Shown here: piece by piece, positions 17,393 to 26,803 of the stretch
How the letters are laid out: the number at the start of each line of letters is the position of its first letter
Numbering within the stretch: the first letter of the stretch is position 1
Assembly: GCA_963921245.4 (NCBI GenBank)
Contig: CAWUEY030000001.1
Span: forward strand, 1,116,001-1,180,000
Source of the DNA: JABJGO01 sp963921245
GTDB lineage: Bacteria; Pseudomonadota; Alphaproteobacteria; Rhodospirillales; Casp-alpha2
Length of the DNA: 64,000 bases
Direction: 5' to 3'
Translations under genes and position numbers: made by a program
The notes under the pieces: generated by a model
The model's database searches: none
The model's input: the letters and a program-made list of their open reading frames with translations, nothing else
Told to the model about the DNA's origin: nothing

Positions 17393-19336
17393 TCAATTTC
17401 CTGAATGTGCCGTTTCGGTATCATCACTGAACCAGAATGTGTCGGGCCGGTAGATTCCGAAATGAGCGCCGGGGTCCCAGTTGTAGATGCCTTCGATAGG
17501 AACCCCGTTCAAACGGTTGCTGACCACAACAGGTTGGCGGACACCGGATACCAGGCCAATGGAAAACACGTTGTCGGTGTAGATATCCAGCATTTCATTC
17601 CAGATTTCACGACGGGTTTCGCTGTCTTCGGCAAGCACCCAGGATTCATTCAAGCTGGCAAGGCGGCGGGCGACCGGCATATCGATGGCTTCACCAGCTT
17701 TCCCATTGGTTTGATAAAACTGACCCCACTTCGGCCATTGAAAGTGCTCCTGATTGGTCGGGGCCAGTTCTTCGGGGCTGGTTTGCGGGGTTGGAATACC
17801 GTTTTCCAGTCCAAACCAGATCGACATCAGGGTCGTTCCCGCAAACACCCGGTTCCGCAGCACCTCACGCTGTAGCGGTTTGATGTAGATTTTGATGCCG
17901 ACTTTTAACCAGCTGTCATGCACCAGCTCCAGGACATCGGATTGCTCGGTATCTTCACCCGCCGTTTCCACGATGATCTCCATGGGGCGTGCGTCCGGTA
18001 GAAGCCGGACGTCCCGGCTGTCGCGTTCCGTCAGGCCAAGGGCGTCAAGCATGGCATTGGCCTTGTCCAGATCGAACATCGTCCAGCGGTTGGCAAAGGT
18101 CTCATTGTAGAGCGGACTGCGAGGCAGGGGAGAGTTGTTATTCTCGTGCGCCAGCCCGTAATAGATCACCTGGTTAATTTCATAACGATCTGTCGCCAGT
18201 GAGAGCGCCCGGCGGAAATCAACGGTACGGAAAAGATCACGCCATGTTTCATCGACCGTATTCAGGTTGGGGAACAAGGCCATATGTGCCCCTTTAGCCG
18301 TTTGCCACAGATGGACTGAGAAATTGTTTGTGTCTTCACCCTGTTTCAGGAAGGTGTAATCGCTGAAACCCAGGGCCCGCGCCTGCAGATCGGCTTCCCC
18401 GGCACCTGTTTTGGCGGGGATCAGTTTCGGACTAGCTACCGTAATGGTTACCGCATCCACATAGGGTAATTGCTGTCCCGTTTGATCGATCCGGTGGAAA
18501 AATGGGTTGCGTGAGAAGACAAAACGTTCCGCCGGTGGTTCGGTGGCAAGGACCCAGGGCTCCAAAGTGGGCAGGGCAGTGTTGTTGTTACGGTATTGTC
18601 GGCCATGTTTGATCAACAGGGCCACCCAGTTGCGCTGACCGTGCTCCTCCACCATTTCGGCCAGGGTTTCTTCATTCTGGTAGCGAACATGGAACTGTTT
18701 CAGGTAATGGGCCGGGCGGTAGATGTAAAAAGGACTTGCCCGGGCGAGCGCTGGCAGGAAGTAGGGGTTGGGGCGGTTCCATGTGTAGCGCACCGTATAC
18801 TCGTCCAGCACTTCAAAGGCTGGCCCTTCCCCGCCAGCTTTCAGGACCGTGGGTAGTCCGGTTGATGAAATTTCTTCGTTATTGGCGATGTCTTCCCAGT
18901 AAAAGCGAAAATCTTCTGCCGTGAAGGGGTGTCCGTCCGACCACTTGTGACCGGGGCGGAGGTGCAGGGTGAATTGGCGTCCTTCCACGATCTCGATATC
19001 ACGCAGGATATCGGGTTGGATGCTGAGATCCTCTGTATACCCTACAAGACGGGAATAGCCGAAGACGACCATCAGCCGGATATCTTTGGAACGGCCCATC
19101 AGCAAACGCATCTGTCCACCGTGTCTGCCCACGTTGTCCACGGTGACCACGGCGGGTTCCGAGGGTACGCGTTCGGCAATAGGGGGAAGCGTTCCGTTGG
19201 AAACGGCGTCACGTAACGACGGTGTTTCTTTCAGAGACCAGGACTGTGCATGCAGCGGATCGGTTGTCCATCCAAAAATCAGTGCAGCTGTGGCAACAAG
19301 TAAGCAAACGATAGGGGAGCAGAAACGGCCACTCAT
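17393..19336 (-). CDS. Family-5 extracellular solute-binding protein
   Basis: This 647-residue periplasmic binding protein has a signal peptide (about 1-30, ending PLHA before Q31). The SBP_bac_5 pattern includes LRPGHKWSDGHPFTAEDFRF, FRRALSLATDRYEIN and a C-terminal GVPIEGIYNWDPG tail. It is about 100 residues longer than OppA or DppA, as is common in the subgroup with the extended OppC partner. Its ATG overlaps the stop of the fused ATPase gene by 4 nt. The ligand may be a peptide or an oligosaccharide. Context after a glycan cluster makes a glycan fragment attractive but unproven. Confidence 0.87.
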   Translation of the reverse strand: MSGRFCSPIVCLLVATAALIFGWTTDPLHAQSWSLKETPSLRDAVSNGTLPPIAERVPSEPAVVTVDNVGRHGGQMRLLMGRSKDIRLMVVFGYSRLVGYTEDLSIQPDILRDIEIVEGRQFTLHLRPGHKWSDGHPFTAEDFRFYWEDIANNEEISSTGLPTVLKAGGEGPAFEVLDEYTVRYTWNRPNPYFLPALARASPFYIYRPAHYLKQFHVRYQNEETLAEMVEEHGQRNWVALLIKHGRQYRNNNTALPTLEPWVLATEPPAERFVFSRNPFFHRIDQTGQQLPYVDAVTITVASPKLIPAKTGAGEADLQARALGFSDYTFLKQGEDTNNFSVHLWQTAKGAHMALFPNLNTVDETWRDLFRTVDFRRALSLATDRYEINQVIYYGLAHENNNSPLPRSPLYNETFANRWTMFDLDKANAMLDALGLTERDSRDVRLLPDARPMEIIVETAGEDTEQSDVLELVHDSWLKVGIKIYIKPLQREVLRNRVFAGTTLMSIWFGLENGIPTPQTSPEELAPTNQEHFQWPKWGQFYQTNGKAGEAIDMPVARRLASLNESWVLAEDSETRREIWNEMLDIYTDNVFSIGLVSGVRQPVVVSNRLNGVPIEGIYNWDPGAHFGIYRPDTFWFSDDTETAHSGN

Positions 19337-21231
19337 GCACTTCTCTCCAGCGTTTCCGGAAGGTCAAAGGCGCGAATAAAATGACCGTCACCTGCTTTTA
19401 GGAAAGGTGTCGATTGTCCACCCCGAGGGGTAAAAGGTCCGGGCCATTCGTGCGGCACAGAGGCTTTGCCTTCCATGAGGGCCTCAAAGTTCAACGGGTG
19501 ATCCGGGTCCGCATAGGGCACAGCGGACACCAGAGCCCGCGTGTAGGGGTGCAGCGGGTTCTTGAACAGGGCTTCACGCGGTGCCAATTCAACCAACTGA
19601 CCCGCGCACATAACGGCAATCCGGTCGGCGATGTAGTCCACCACAGCAAGGTTGTGAGAGATAAACAAATAGGTCAGGCCCAAGTCCTTCTGCAAATCTT
19701 TAAGCAAGTTGAGAATCTGGGCTTGAACGGACACATCCAGGGCGGACACCGGCTCATCGCAAATGACGAGATCCGGTTTCAGGGCAAGGGCGCGGGCGAT
19801 TCCAACACGTTGACGCTGACCACCGGAGAAACTGTGCGGATAGCGGTTAAGCCACCGCGGGTCCAATCCGACAAGCTTCATCAGTTCCTGCACAAACACC
19901 CGGCGATAGGTATTGTCACCGATGTTGTGGATGACCAGTGGTTCGCTCAGAAGATCGTATACGGTCATGCGGGGGTTCAGCGAACTGAATGGATCCTGAA
20001 AGATGTACTGTATTTTTTGCCGCAAGGGGACAAGCTCGTCGTCACTGAGAGTCAGAAGATTTGTTTCGCGGCCATCCTCGGTGAATGCGACCTCGCCTTC
20101 GTCAGCATGAATACTGCGCATGATCATCTTTGAAAGCGTGGTCTTGCCACACCCCGACTCACCTACCAGCCCGAGGCACTCTCCGCGCTTGATGTCAAAC
20201 GAGACGCTGTTGACGGCGAGCAGGGGACGTATGGATGCGCGTGACGTGAACAGTCCCTTGGCACTTCTGGTTAGGAAGCTTTTTTTCAGGTTGCGGACGG
20301 AGAGGATCTGTTCATCGGCTTCGGTAACCGGGGCGCGATCCTTTTTCAGCAGATCGCTTGCCTGGTGTTTGATCTCGCGAAGTGGCACCAGCCGCTCGCC
20401 GTCCTTCATGTCAAAATGTGGTACGGCTTTCAGCAATGCTTTCAGATAGGGGTGCTGCGGGTCGCGGAAAATGTCGCGGGCGCTGCCGCTTTCCACGACA
20501 CGTCCGTGATAGGCAACAACAATGTCGTCAGCCATATTGGCCACCACCCCAAGGTCGTGGGTGATCATCAGCACCGCCATGCCCAGTTCCTGTTGTAAAT
20601 CCTTGATCAGCTTCAAGATTTGCGCCTGAATGGTGACGTCGAGGGCGGTGCTGGGTTCGTCGGCGATCAACAGAGATGGCCGACAGACCAGGGCCATGGC
20701 AATCATCGCCCGTTGGCGCAGTCCGCCAGACAATTCAAAGGGATAGTTGTCAAAAGCCCGAACCGGATCGGGAAACCCGATACGGTCCAGCATGTCGATG
20801 GACAAATCACGGGCTTCGTCAACGGAAACATCCCGGTGCACCAGAACGGCTTCACTGATCTGGTTGCCCACAGTGTGCAAGGGTGAGAGCGAGGTCATGG
20901 GTTCCTGGAAGATCATTGATATCCGATTGCCCCGGATGGAGCGGAAAGCGTCGCTGGCGGGGTCGAGTTGTGCCAGATCAACAGATGAATCGGAAGCCGA
21001 TGTAGCGTCGACGTCGTTGAGCTGGATACAGCCCGCCGTGATTACGGCGGATCGTGGCAGAATGCCCATGACGGCCTGTGCTGTGACAGATTTTCCAGAC
21101 CCGGATTCACCAACCACCGCGACAGTCTGACCGGGGGAAATCTGGAAAGACACATCGCTGACGGCGGTTACCGGACCGGATTGGGTCAGGAACCGCACGC
21201 CCAGGTTTTGAATGTCGAGAAGGGGTTGCAT
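19333..21231 (-). CDS. Fused ABC transporter ATPase (OppD-OppF fusion)
   Basis: This 632-residue protein has two complete nucleotide-binding domains in one chain. The first has Walker A GESGSGKS and signature LSGGLRQRAMIA; the second has Walker A GESGCGKT, signature FSGGQRQRVGIA and Walker B LVICDEPVSALD. Each is followed by an OppD/F-type C-terminal segment. It powers the importer encoded by the next three genes. I start it at ATG 21231, where MQPLLDIQNLG matches the family; an upstream start at 21261 would add ten unrelated residues. The ATG shares a base with the stop of the polysaccharide deacetylase gene (ATGA), tying it to the glycan cluster. Confidence 0.9.
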   Translation of the reverse strand: MQPLLDIQNLGVRFLTQSGPVTAVSDVSFQISPGQTVAVVGESGSGKSVTAQAVMGILPRSAVITAGCIQLNDVDATSASDSSVDLAQLDPASDAFRSIRGNRISMIFQEPMTSLSPLHTVGNQISEAVLVHRDVSVDEARDLSIDMLDRIGFPDPVRAFDNYPFELSGGLRQRAMIAMALVCRPSLLIADEPSTALDVTIQAQILKLIKDLQQELGMAVLMITHDLGVVANMADDIVVAYHGRVVESGSARDIFRDPQHPYLKALLKAVPHFDMKDGERLVPLREIKHQASDLLKKDRAPVTEADEQILSVRNLKKSFLTRSAKGLFTSRASIRPLLAVNSVSFDIKRGECLGLVGESGCGKTTLSKMIMRSIHADEGEVAFTEDGRETNLLTLSDDELVPLRQKIQYIFQDPFSSLNPRMTVYDLLSEPLVIHNIGDNTYRRVFVQELMKLVGLDPRWLNRYPHSFSGGQRQRVGIARALALKPDLVICDEPVSALDVSVQAQILNLLKDLQKDLGLTYLFISHNLAVVDYIADRIAVMCAGQLVELAPREALFKNPLHPYTRALVSAVPYADPDHPLNFEALMEGKASVPHEWPGPFTPRGGQSTPFLKAGDGHFIRAFDLPETLERSA

Positions 21232-21998
21232 CAGGCAAACACTTCCCGGCCGGAAAGCCATTTGATGGCGGGATGAGCCGCCGCCATTTGAAACAGGTTT
21301 TCAAGGAATGCCCAGCACGCTGGCGTGTGCACGAGATGGTGGGTCAGGATGCCCGTGGGCTCATTTGCGTCACAAGTTTCCTGACGTCGCGCTTTCAGAT
21401 GGGAAACGAGTTGTGCACAAACCGGCTCTTCACCGGCAAATCCGCGATCACCGCGCCAATCGATAATGTCGGCATGTGTGTTGACCTGACAGAGTCCAGG
21501 CACGGGAAATTGGTACTGCCGGGGGCCAAAGGTTGACAAGCCGGTCAAACCGCATGTTGAGAGAATGTTGTAAACCAAAGGGTGAATTCGATTCCAGGGC
21601 GGGACAAAGGTGGCCTGAAAATTTGGACTCCTGCTGATCCGGGTAAACCCGTTGGCAATATCCCGCGCGACATCGGCTTCTGACCGCGTGTTACCGAACT
21701 CCGTTTTTTTCTGATCGGCAGGCGCGTGATTCACGTGGGCATACCCGTGTTGAAGAACAGTGATGTTTGCGGCGGGCGCAACGGATTGCAGGACCTCGTT
21801 CTCAACGGCATGGGGGATGACGGCAAGGCACAAGGGAACCGCGTGGTGTTCGGAAAGTGCATAGAGTTGATCAAGTTTCTTTGTCCGGTTTGTCGCGTCA
21901 TCGTCGCGCCACCACAGGGTTGCAATCCTGCCGGTATCCGACCATGCATCGAGCTCTGAAGTCAGGGCATTCCAGGCTGTTGTAGATGTGACTGCCAT
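21231..21998 (-). CDS. Polysaccharide deacetylase-like protein
   Basis: This 255-residue protein of the NodB-like deacetylase superfamily has no signal peptide. It shows an acidic metal site (WWRDDDATN), the histidine pair of the second motif (QHGYAHVNH) and FVPPWNRIHP, the usual third motif with an arginine. It may remove N-acetyl or O-acetyl groups from a sugar in the cytoplasm. It starts 4 bases after the stop of the large ABC protein and overlaps the next gene, so it sits in the middle of one long transcript. A GTG one codon upstream is an alternative start. Confidence 0.75.
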   Translation of the reverse strand: MAVTSTTAWNALTSELDAWSDTGRIATLWWRDDDATNRTKKLDQLYALSEHHAVPLCLAVIPHAVENEVLQSVAPAANITVLQHGYAHVNHAPADQKKTEFGNTRSEADVARDIANGFTRISRSPNFQATFVPPWNRIHPLVYNILSTCGLTGLSTFGPRQYQFPVPGLCQVNTHADIIDWRGDRGFAGEEPVCAQLVSHLKARRQETCDANEPTGILTHHLVHTPACWAFLENLFQMAAAHPAIKWLSGREVFA

Positions 21999-22002
21999 CA
22001 CC

Positions 22003-25000
22003 CTAGGCCTGTTCCATCAGCAATTTCACGGTGTCACCATCAAGGAGCTGAATATCCACTGAGCACATACCCTGCAAATCGACGGTTTCGCCATTGAGTT
22101 TGATATCCCCGCCCAAAAATTCCCGAATGCGTCCGCCGACCAGCGCCGAGGCCTGGTCCGCCGCCAAGCCACGGGCAATGATGCCGAACCGATACCCGGA
22201 AAGGCGGCCGAGTACGTCTACGTCTCGAATTGTCGGTTTGATCCGCTCGGAAATGGTGCGTAGAACGGTTTGCTGGTGGGCGAGATCTCCGCTGACCTGA
22301 TCATGATCATCCAATTCCGGGAAATCGATTATTACCAGGGATGATACCTGATCGTTGCGCTCGTCCGCGCTGGTGGTTGTTTTCAAGTAATCCAGGAACA
22401 GGTTGCGGTTGGGCAATCCTGTTACAGGATCATAAAGTTCGTAGTGGGCACTCATGGAACGCATCATGGATTCCAGTTTAGTGGCGAGGATGTGCGAAAG
22501 ATTGGTGCCGACGGCTGGATTTTCCTTGATCAGTTGAATGAAAACATCCTTGTGAATTCTCAGAACCGTGGATTTTTCATTGGCCTGAACCGTGGCCGTC
22601 CTTGGGGCTTCGCACAATAAGGCCAGTTCACCGATGACGCCGCCCCGGCCGATCTCGTCAATCTTGACACGGTTCTGGCCGGTTTCGGCAATAATGCTGA
22701 AGGTCCCGTCAACAATAACAAACGCCATGTCGCCGGAATCGCCCTGCGTGATCAGGTTTTCCATGGGCTTCAGAACCTGACGCTCACTGGTAAACGCCAA
22801 CAGTTTCAGCCGTGACCTGTCGAGACCCGAGAAAAACGGAATGGCGGCGAGCAGGTCTGTATCCATTGCCAGTTCACCGCTATCGGCAGCAATACCGGTT
22901 GCCTCAGGAAGAACCTTTTCAATCGCGTCGCTAGCCGTGGTTTCCCTGACCTTGCCCGCCTCGGCCAGGAACATGCGATCAAATTGATCGGGATCAGTGA
23001 TTTCCGCATCGACCCAAACGAGGCCTCTATCCGTCATGGCTTCCTTGATAGCGGCAAACACGGATTTCTGGGTGGCTGTATCAAGAACGCCTGTTGCCTC
23101 ATTGACGATAAACATCTCCGGTTCCTTGATGAGGTTCCGAGCAATGGCCAGTTTTTGACGCTGCGCCGGGCTCAGGCGCCGCCCGGCAATGCCGACTTCC
23201 GAATTGAGACCGGCTTCAAGAATGGGTAGTTTGAGCTCGAGCTCGTCAAAGACACTGGTCACAAGTGTTTGGATTTTTTCCGCACTGTCGGTGCGGGTGG
23301 TGTCGATCTTTCCGAACAAGGCGTTGTCGATCAGGCTGCTCGACGGATTATAGGTATGGCGCTCAAAAAACGAAATCCTGTCCTGCATGGCTTCCGGCAG
23401 ATCTTCTTTGAAAACGCGGCGAGCCTCAAGCAACCGTATCTCCATGGTATCATCCACCAGCCCCAGCCGGTGCTGCGCCGGTATGAGGCGGAAGGGTAGC
23501 TGGATCAATCGCTCGCGCTGTTCTTCATTCAATCCTGCAACGCCGTCATTGGCAGACGCGTTCAGAATGATCTGAAATTCCGGCAGATCGTCGGCTTCGA
23601 TGAAGCTGAACTTTTCAAAGAACTCATGCCCGGGAGGCAGATCGCGGAACAGCTCGACCATGAGAGCGGCGACGGCTCGTCCCATTTCCACAAAATCCTG
23701 GCGCAGACCCACTTTTTCCAGAACATCCATGACCACCGCATTGGTGCCCAGGTTTTCCACGTCAAAGGTTTCGTCGATGGGGGTACCGAAGAGAATGTTT
23801 TCCGCTACGGAGGCGTTACGGTTATACGCTTTCGAATCCCAGGATTCGACAAGGCCGTTGAACGCCTCACAATTCAGACGTTCCTGAATCATATCGCGCG
23901 CCTTGAGGATTGCCTTTGCCAGATCAGGGCTAGTTTCGGGATTGATACTGCTGCGGATGCCAATGGCCAAAACGTCATCCACTAGCCCGCCCGCAGCAAG
24001 CGCCCGCATGGCACGTTGCAGGAGCGCGTCACCGTTTTCACCCTTCAAAAATCGCTGATCGATCCAGTTTCCGCCAATGTCGAACACACTGTTTCCGGAA
24101 AGCTCGGATTCCATGCGCCTGGATTGTTTGTCGTCGGATGTGGCGGCATCACTCTGCGGATAGTGTTTCAGGCCGTAGAGCAAATTGTCGCGGATCGACC
24201 CGGAGCGAATGTAAGCGTCCTGATCCACATAACCGATCTGGCGACCGGTTACATGTTCGGGCAACCGACCAAGGTCCTTGCCGTTAATAGTGAGGGAGCC
24301 GCCTGTCGGTGATATCTGACGGGCCAGTAATTTCGCCACGGCGGATTTCGGTCCGCCGGCGCGCCCGGTGAGGGCAACGTGCTCTGATGTATTGAACGAG
24401 AATGTGGCGTTTTCCAGGGTCTTCGTGCGCTCATCTTCTTCCAGCGTCAGGTTGGCTGCTGAAACGGTACCGGATAGCTTGTCGCCGCCCTCGGCACTGG
24501 GGCTCAGAACCTCCTCGCTAAACATATTCGGTGGATCGAAGCGTTCGATGAGCTGGGTATACTTGATGCGGGCATCTTCCATGCGCTGATAGAAGTTCAA
24601 GAGCTCTTTCCAGGGGGGTGCCAAATCCTTGTAGGCGGCAAGAATGGCGACCAAGGCCCCGATAGAGATTTCACCATTGATGACCAGATAGCCGCCGATG
24701 GAAAAGAAAAAGAACGGTGTAACCTGGGCCAGAAAGTTGTTCAGAAACTTAATGAAAAACTTCTTGCGATAGACCTGATAACGAATGTTGAAGATCGCCC
24801 CCAGACGGGAGGAAAAATCAGCCAGTTCGAATTGCGACGTGTCATGGGCATGGATTTCCGAGGCTCCGGCAACCATTTCATTGATGCGCTCCGACAGTTT
24901 GCGAACATGCTGGATACGCTCCTTGTTGAGCAGGTTTACACGGCGTTGAAGTTTCGGGATTAACCATCCCTGGACGGGGTACAGCGCAATTGCCGCAATC

Positions 25001-25509
25001 CCGAGAATAGGGTCCTGCACGAACATGAAAAACAGCGCCGTAACCAGCAATCCGCCCTGATAGGCGGGCAAGGCGAAAGACTCCCCGACAAATCCGCCGA
25101 GCGGTTCGGTTTCGGCGGTAACCATGGAGACCACTTCGCCTTCGGAAATATTTCTGAAATGCAGGAGCGGAAAGCGCATGACACGACTAATGAGAGCGTA
25201 CCGCAAGCGCCGCAACATGCGCTCACCCATGACACCGATATAGACATTGATGAAGTACTTGAAACCACCGTTTACAAGAACCAGCGACAAAAACGCGAGA
25301 CAGAGCGCGGCCAGGTACTCCAACTGCTCAAGGTCGCGTCCAAAGAAGGCTTTCGGGAACTCTCGGCCACCGATCGCTTCGTTGATGATGTCTTTCGGCA
25401 AATCGAGAGAGAAATAATAGAACGGCAGTGATGCAGCGATCATCGTCAGCAGCAAAATTTGCTGCTTCTTGCTGTAACGCAAGATAAATCCGAAAACGCC
25501 CTTGTCCAC
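22003..25509 (-). CDS. ABC exporter-like protein with cyclic-nucleotide-binding and degenerate GGDEF domains
   Basis: This 1168-residue multidomain protein starts at GTG (GAGGAA upstream). Residues 1-320 form an exporter-type membrane domain with six segments. An ABC domain follows: Walker A-like GRAGGPKS (382-389, proline where glycine is usual), Q-loop segment GYVDQDAYIRSGSIRDN (426-442), then about 330 extra residues before the signature LSPAQRQKLAIAR (779-791) and Walker B-like MFIVNEATGVLD (799-810, Asn for Asp). The usual H-loop histidine is absent. Residues 885-1000 are a cyclic-nucleotide-binding domain with an intact phosphate cassette (GELALLCEAPRTATV). Residues 1027-1168 are GGDEF-like (DPVTGLPNRNLFLDYL), but the active-site motif reads SGYRF. 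It probably exports or flips a glycan under nucleotide control, by inference. Confidence 0.85.
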   Translation of the reverse strand: MDKGVFGFILRYSKKQQILLLTMIAASLPFYYFSLDLPKDIINEAIGGREFPKAFFGRDLEQLEYLAALCLAFLSLVLVNGGFKYFINVYIGVMGERMLRRLRYALISRVMRFPLLHFRNISEGEVVSMVTAETEPLGGFVGESFALPAYQGGLLVTALFFMFVQDPILGIAAIALYPVQGWLIPKLQRRVNLLNKERIQHVRKLSERINEMVAGASEIHAHDTSQFELADFSSRLGAIFNIRYQVYRKKFFIKFLNNFLAQVTPFFFFSIGGYLVINGEISIGALVAILAAYKDLAPPWKELLNFYQRMEDARIKYTQLIERFDPPNMFSEEVLSPSAEGGDKLSGTVSAANLTLEEDERTKTLENATFSFNTSEHVALTGRAGGPKSAVAKLLARQISPTGGSLTINGKDLGRLPEHVTGRQIGYVDQDAYIRSGSIRDNLLYGLKHYPQSDAATSDDKQSRRMESELSGNSVFDIGGNWIDQRFLKGENGDALLQRAMRALAAGGLVDDVLAIGIRSSINPETSPDLAKAILKARDMIQERLNCEAFNGLVESWDSKAYNRNASVAENILFGTPIDETFDVENLGTNAVVMDVLEKVGLRQDFVEMGRAVAALMVELFRDLPPGHEFFEKFSFIEADDLPEFQIILNASANDGVAGLNEEQRERLIQLPFRLIPAQHRLGLVDDTMEIRLLEARRVFKEDLPEAMQDRISFFERHTYNPSSSLIDNALFGKIDTTRTDSAEKIQTLVTSVFDELELKLPILEAGLNSEVGIAGRRLSPAQRQKLAIARNLIKEPEMFIVNEATGVLDTATQKSVFAAIKEAMTDRGLVWVDAEITDPDQFDRMFLAEAGKVRETTASDAIEKVLPEATGIAADSGELAMDTDLLAAIPFFSGLDRSRLKLLAFTSERQVLKPMENLITQGDSGDMAFVIVDGTFSIIAETGQNRVKIDEIGRGGVIGELALLCEAPRTATVQANEKSTVLRIHKDVFIQLIKENPAVGTNLSHILATKLESMMRSMSAHYELYDPVTGLPNRNLFLDYLKTTTSADERNDQVSSLVIIDFPELDDHDQVSGDLAHQQTVLRTISERIKPTIRDVDVLGRLSGYRFGIIARGLAADQASALVGGRIREFLGGDIKLNGETVDLQGMCSVDIQLLDGDTVKLLMEQA

Positions 25510-25648
25510 CCCGTGTTCCTCTTGGCCGCAGATTCCGGTGCGGTTATTGTTCTTTCCGGCACCATTATGACTGCTGCTAGTGTACTTGTTATTTCAGGAA
25601 TGAGAACCGCTGAATCAGCCAGCACAAACAAAACAGCCTACGATTTTG

Positions 25649-26803
25649 TCACTTCCTGAGAAGGTTTTCCACAATGCGGGCCGCTGCCTCCGCGCCATTG
25701 GTTTTGAACGGAAGTTGATCCGGTGTGGAGAGGGTAAGAGCTTGTTCAATAGCAGTGGCCAATGTTTCAGGCGACAGGTTTTTTTCGTCGGTACTCACCA
25801 CAAATCCGCGCGCGGCAAGCAGACGGGTTCGCCTTTGTTGTTCGTTTTCGTTGCCCCGGGAAAACGGCACAACAACCGAGGGGCACCGGGCCTGTACCAG
25901 ATCCATCAGGGTGTTGTATCCGCCCTGGGAGATGGAGAGTACGCAATTACTGAGGAGCGTCGGATAATCCTTCCGATTGGGTTCAACAATGATATGGGAG
26001 TCACCCAAAGCCTTGATCTCTGAAACCGCCGCCGCCGGAAGGTTGGGGCCTGTGAGAATCCGCCATGTCCGAGCGCTCAAAGACGTCAGGGGTTTGGCCT
26101 GAACCGCAGTTCTAAGCAAATCTTCACCGACTGCACCGCCACCCGCGGCGACGATAACTTCACCTGCGCCTGATGACGGTTCCTCGCCGCGTGGAAGGGG
26201 CGGGGTCACATATCCTGAATAGACGGTGTTGGCTGTCAACGCGTCGGCTTCAGGAAAGGTTTGGTCAAAAGTAATGAAGGAAGGGTCGCCGTGTACAACC
26301 AGGCCATCAAAGTACGCATTCATTGTTCCGGTTATCCACCGGATTTTTTCCGCATTGTTTGGGGATACCAGGATATCGCGTACAGAGCAGAGGATTTTTG
26401 GTGGAACAGGACTTGAACGGGCCCGTTCCAGAAGCGGTAGCAATTCAAACCGGAATTGCCGCCGCCCAAAAGGGAACTGTTCGATCAGCAAGGCGCCAGG
26501 CGCGGTTTTGTCGTAGAGAGCGAGAAGCTGATCCCGTCGCGCGGTCTTCCAGGCTTCTGATATGGGATGTCCCTCTGCATCTACGAGACCCGAAAATTCG
26601 ACATCTGCTGCCCTGGCCTCGGGCAGGTGGTGAATTGTGCAACCGCGAAACTCGATACCGCTCACAGGCGCACCGCCGTAAGCGATATGGACATCGAGTT
26701 CTCGTCTCTGCATGGCATCGGCAATCAGAGCAGCGCGCCGAACATGTCCCACGCCCAATAGATGCTGCACATAAAACAAAACGCGCTTTGCGGGCGTTGT
26801 CAT
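25649..26803 (-). CDS. MurG/GT28-like glycosyltransferase
   Basis: This 384-residue GT-B-fold protein has an N-terminal acceptor-domain motif (HLLGVGHVRRAALIADAM) and a C-terminal donor-domain pattern (SQGGYNTLMDLVQARCPSVV followed by RGNENEQQRRT), as in MurG and related transferases. It is predicted to move a sugar from a nucleotide donor in the cytoplasm. I start it at ATG 26803, which overlaps the phosphatase stop by 4 nt; a longer frame upstream would run through that gene in another phase. It is a distant paralogue of the transferase at 29778-31013. Confidence 0.8.
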   Translation of the reverse strand: MTTPAKRVLFYVQHLLGVGHVRRAALIADAMQRRELDVHIAYGGAPVSGIEFRGCTIHHLPEARAADVEFSGLVDAEGHPISEAWKTARRDQLLALYDKTAPGALLIEQFPFGRRQFRFELLPLLERARSSPVPPKILCSVRDILVSPNNAEKIRWITGTMNAYFDGLVVHGDPSFITFDQTFPEADALTANTVYSGYVTPPLPRGEEPSSGAGEVIVAAGGGAVGEDLLRTAVQAKPLTSLSARTWRILTGPNLPAAAVSEIKALGDSHIIVEPNRKDYPTLLSNCVLSISQGGYNTLMDLVQARCPSVVVPFSRGNENEQQRRTRLLAARGFVVSTDEKNLSPETLATAIEQALTLSTPDQLPFKTNGAEAAARIVENLLRK

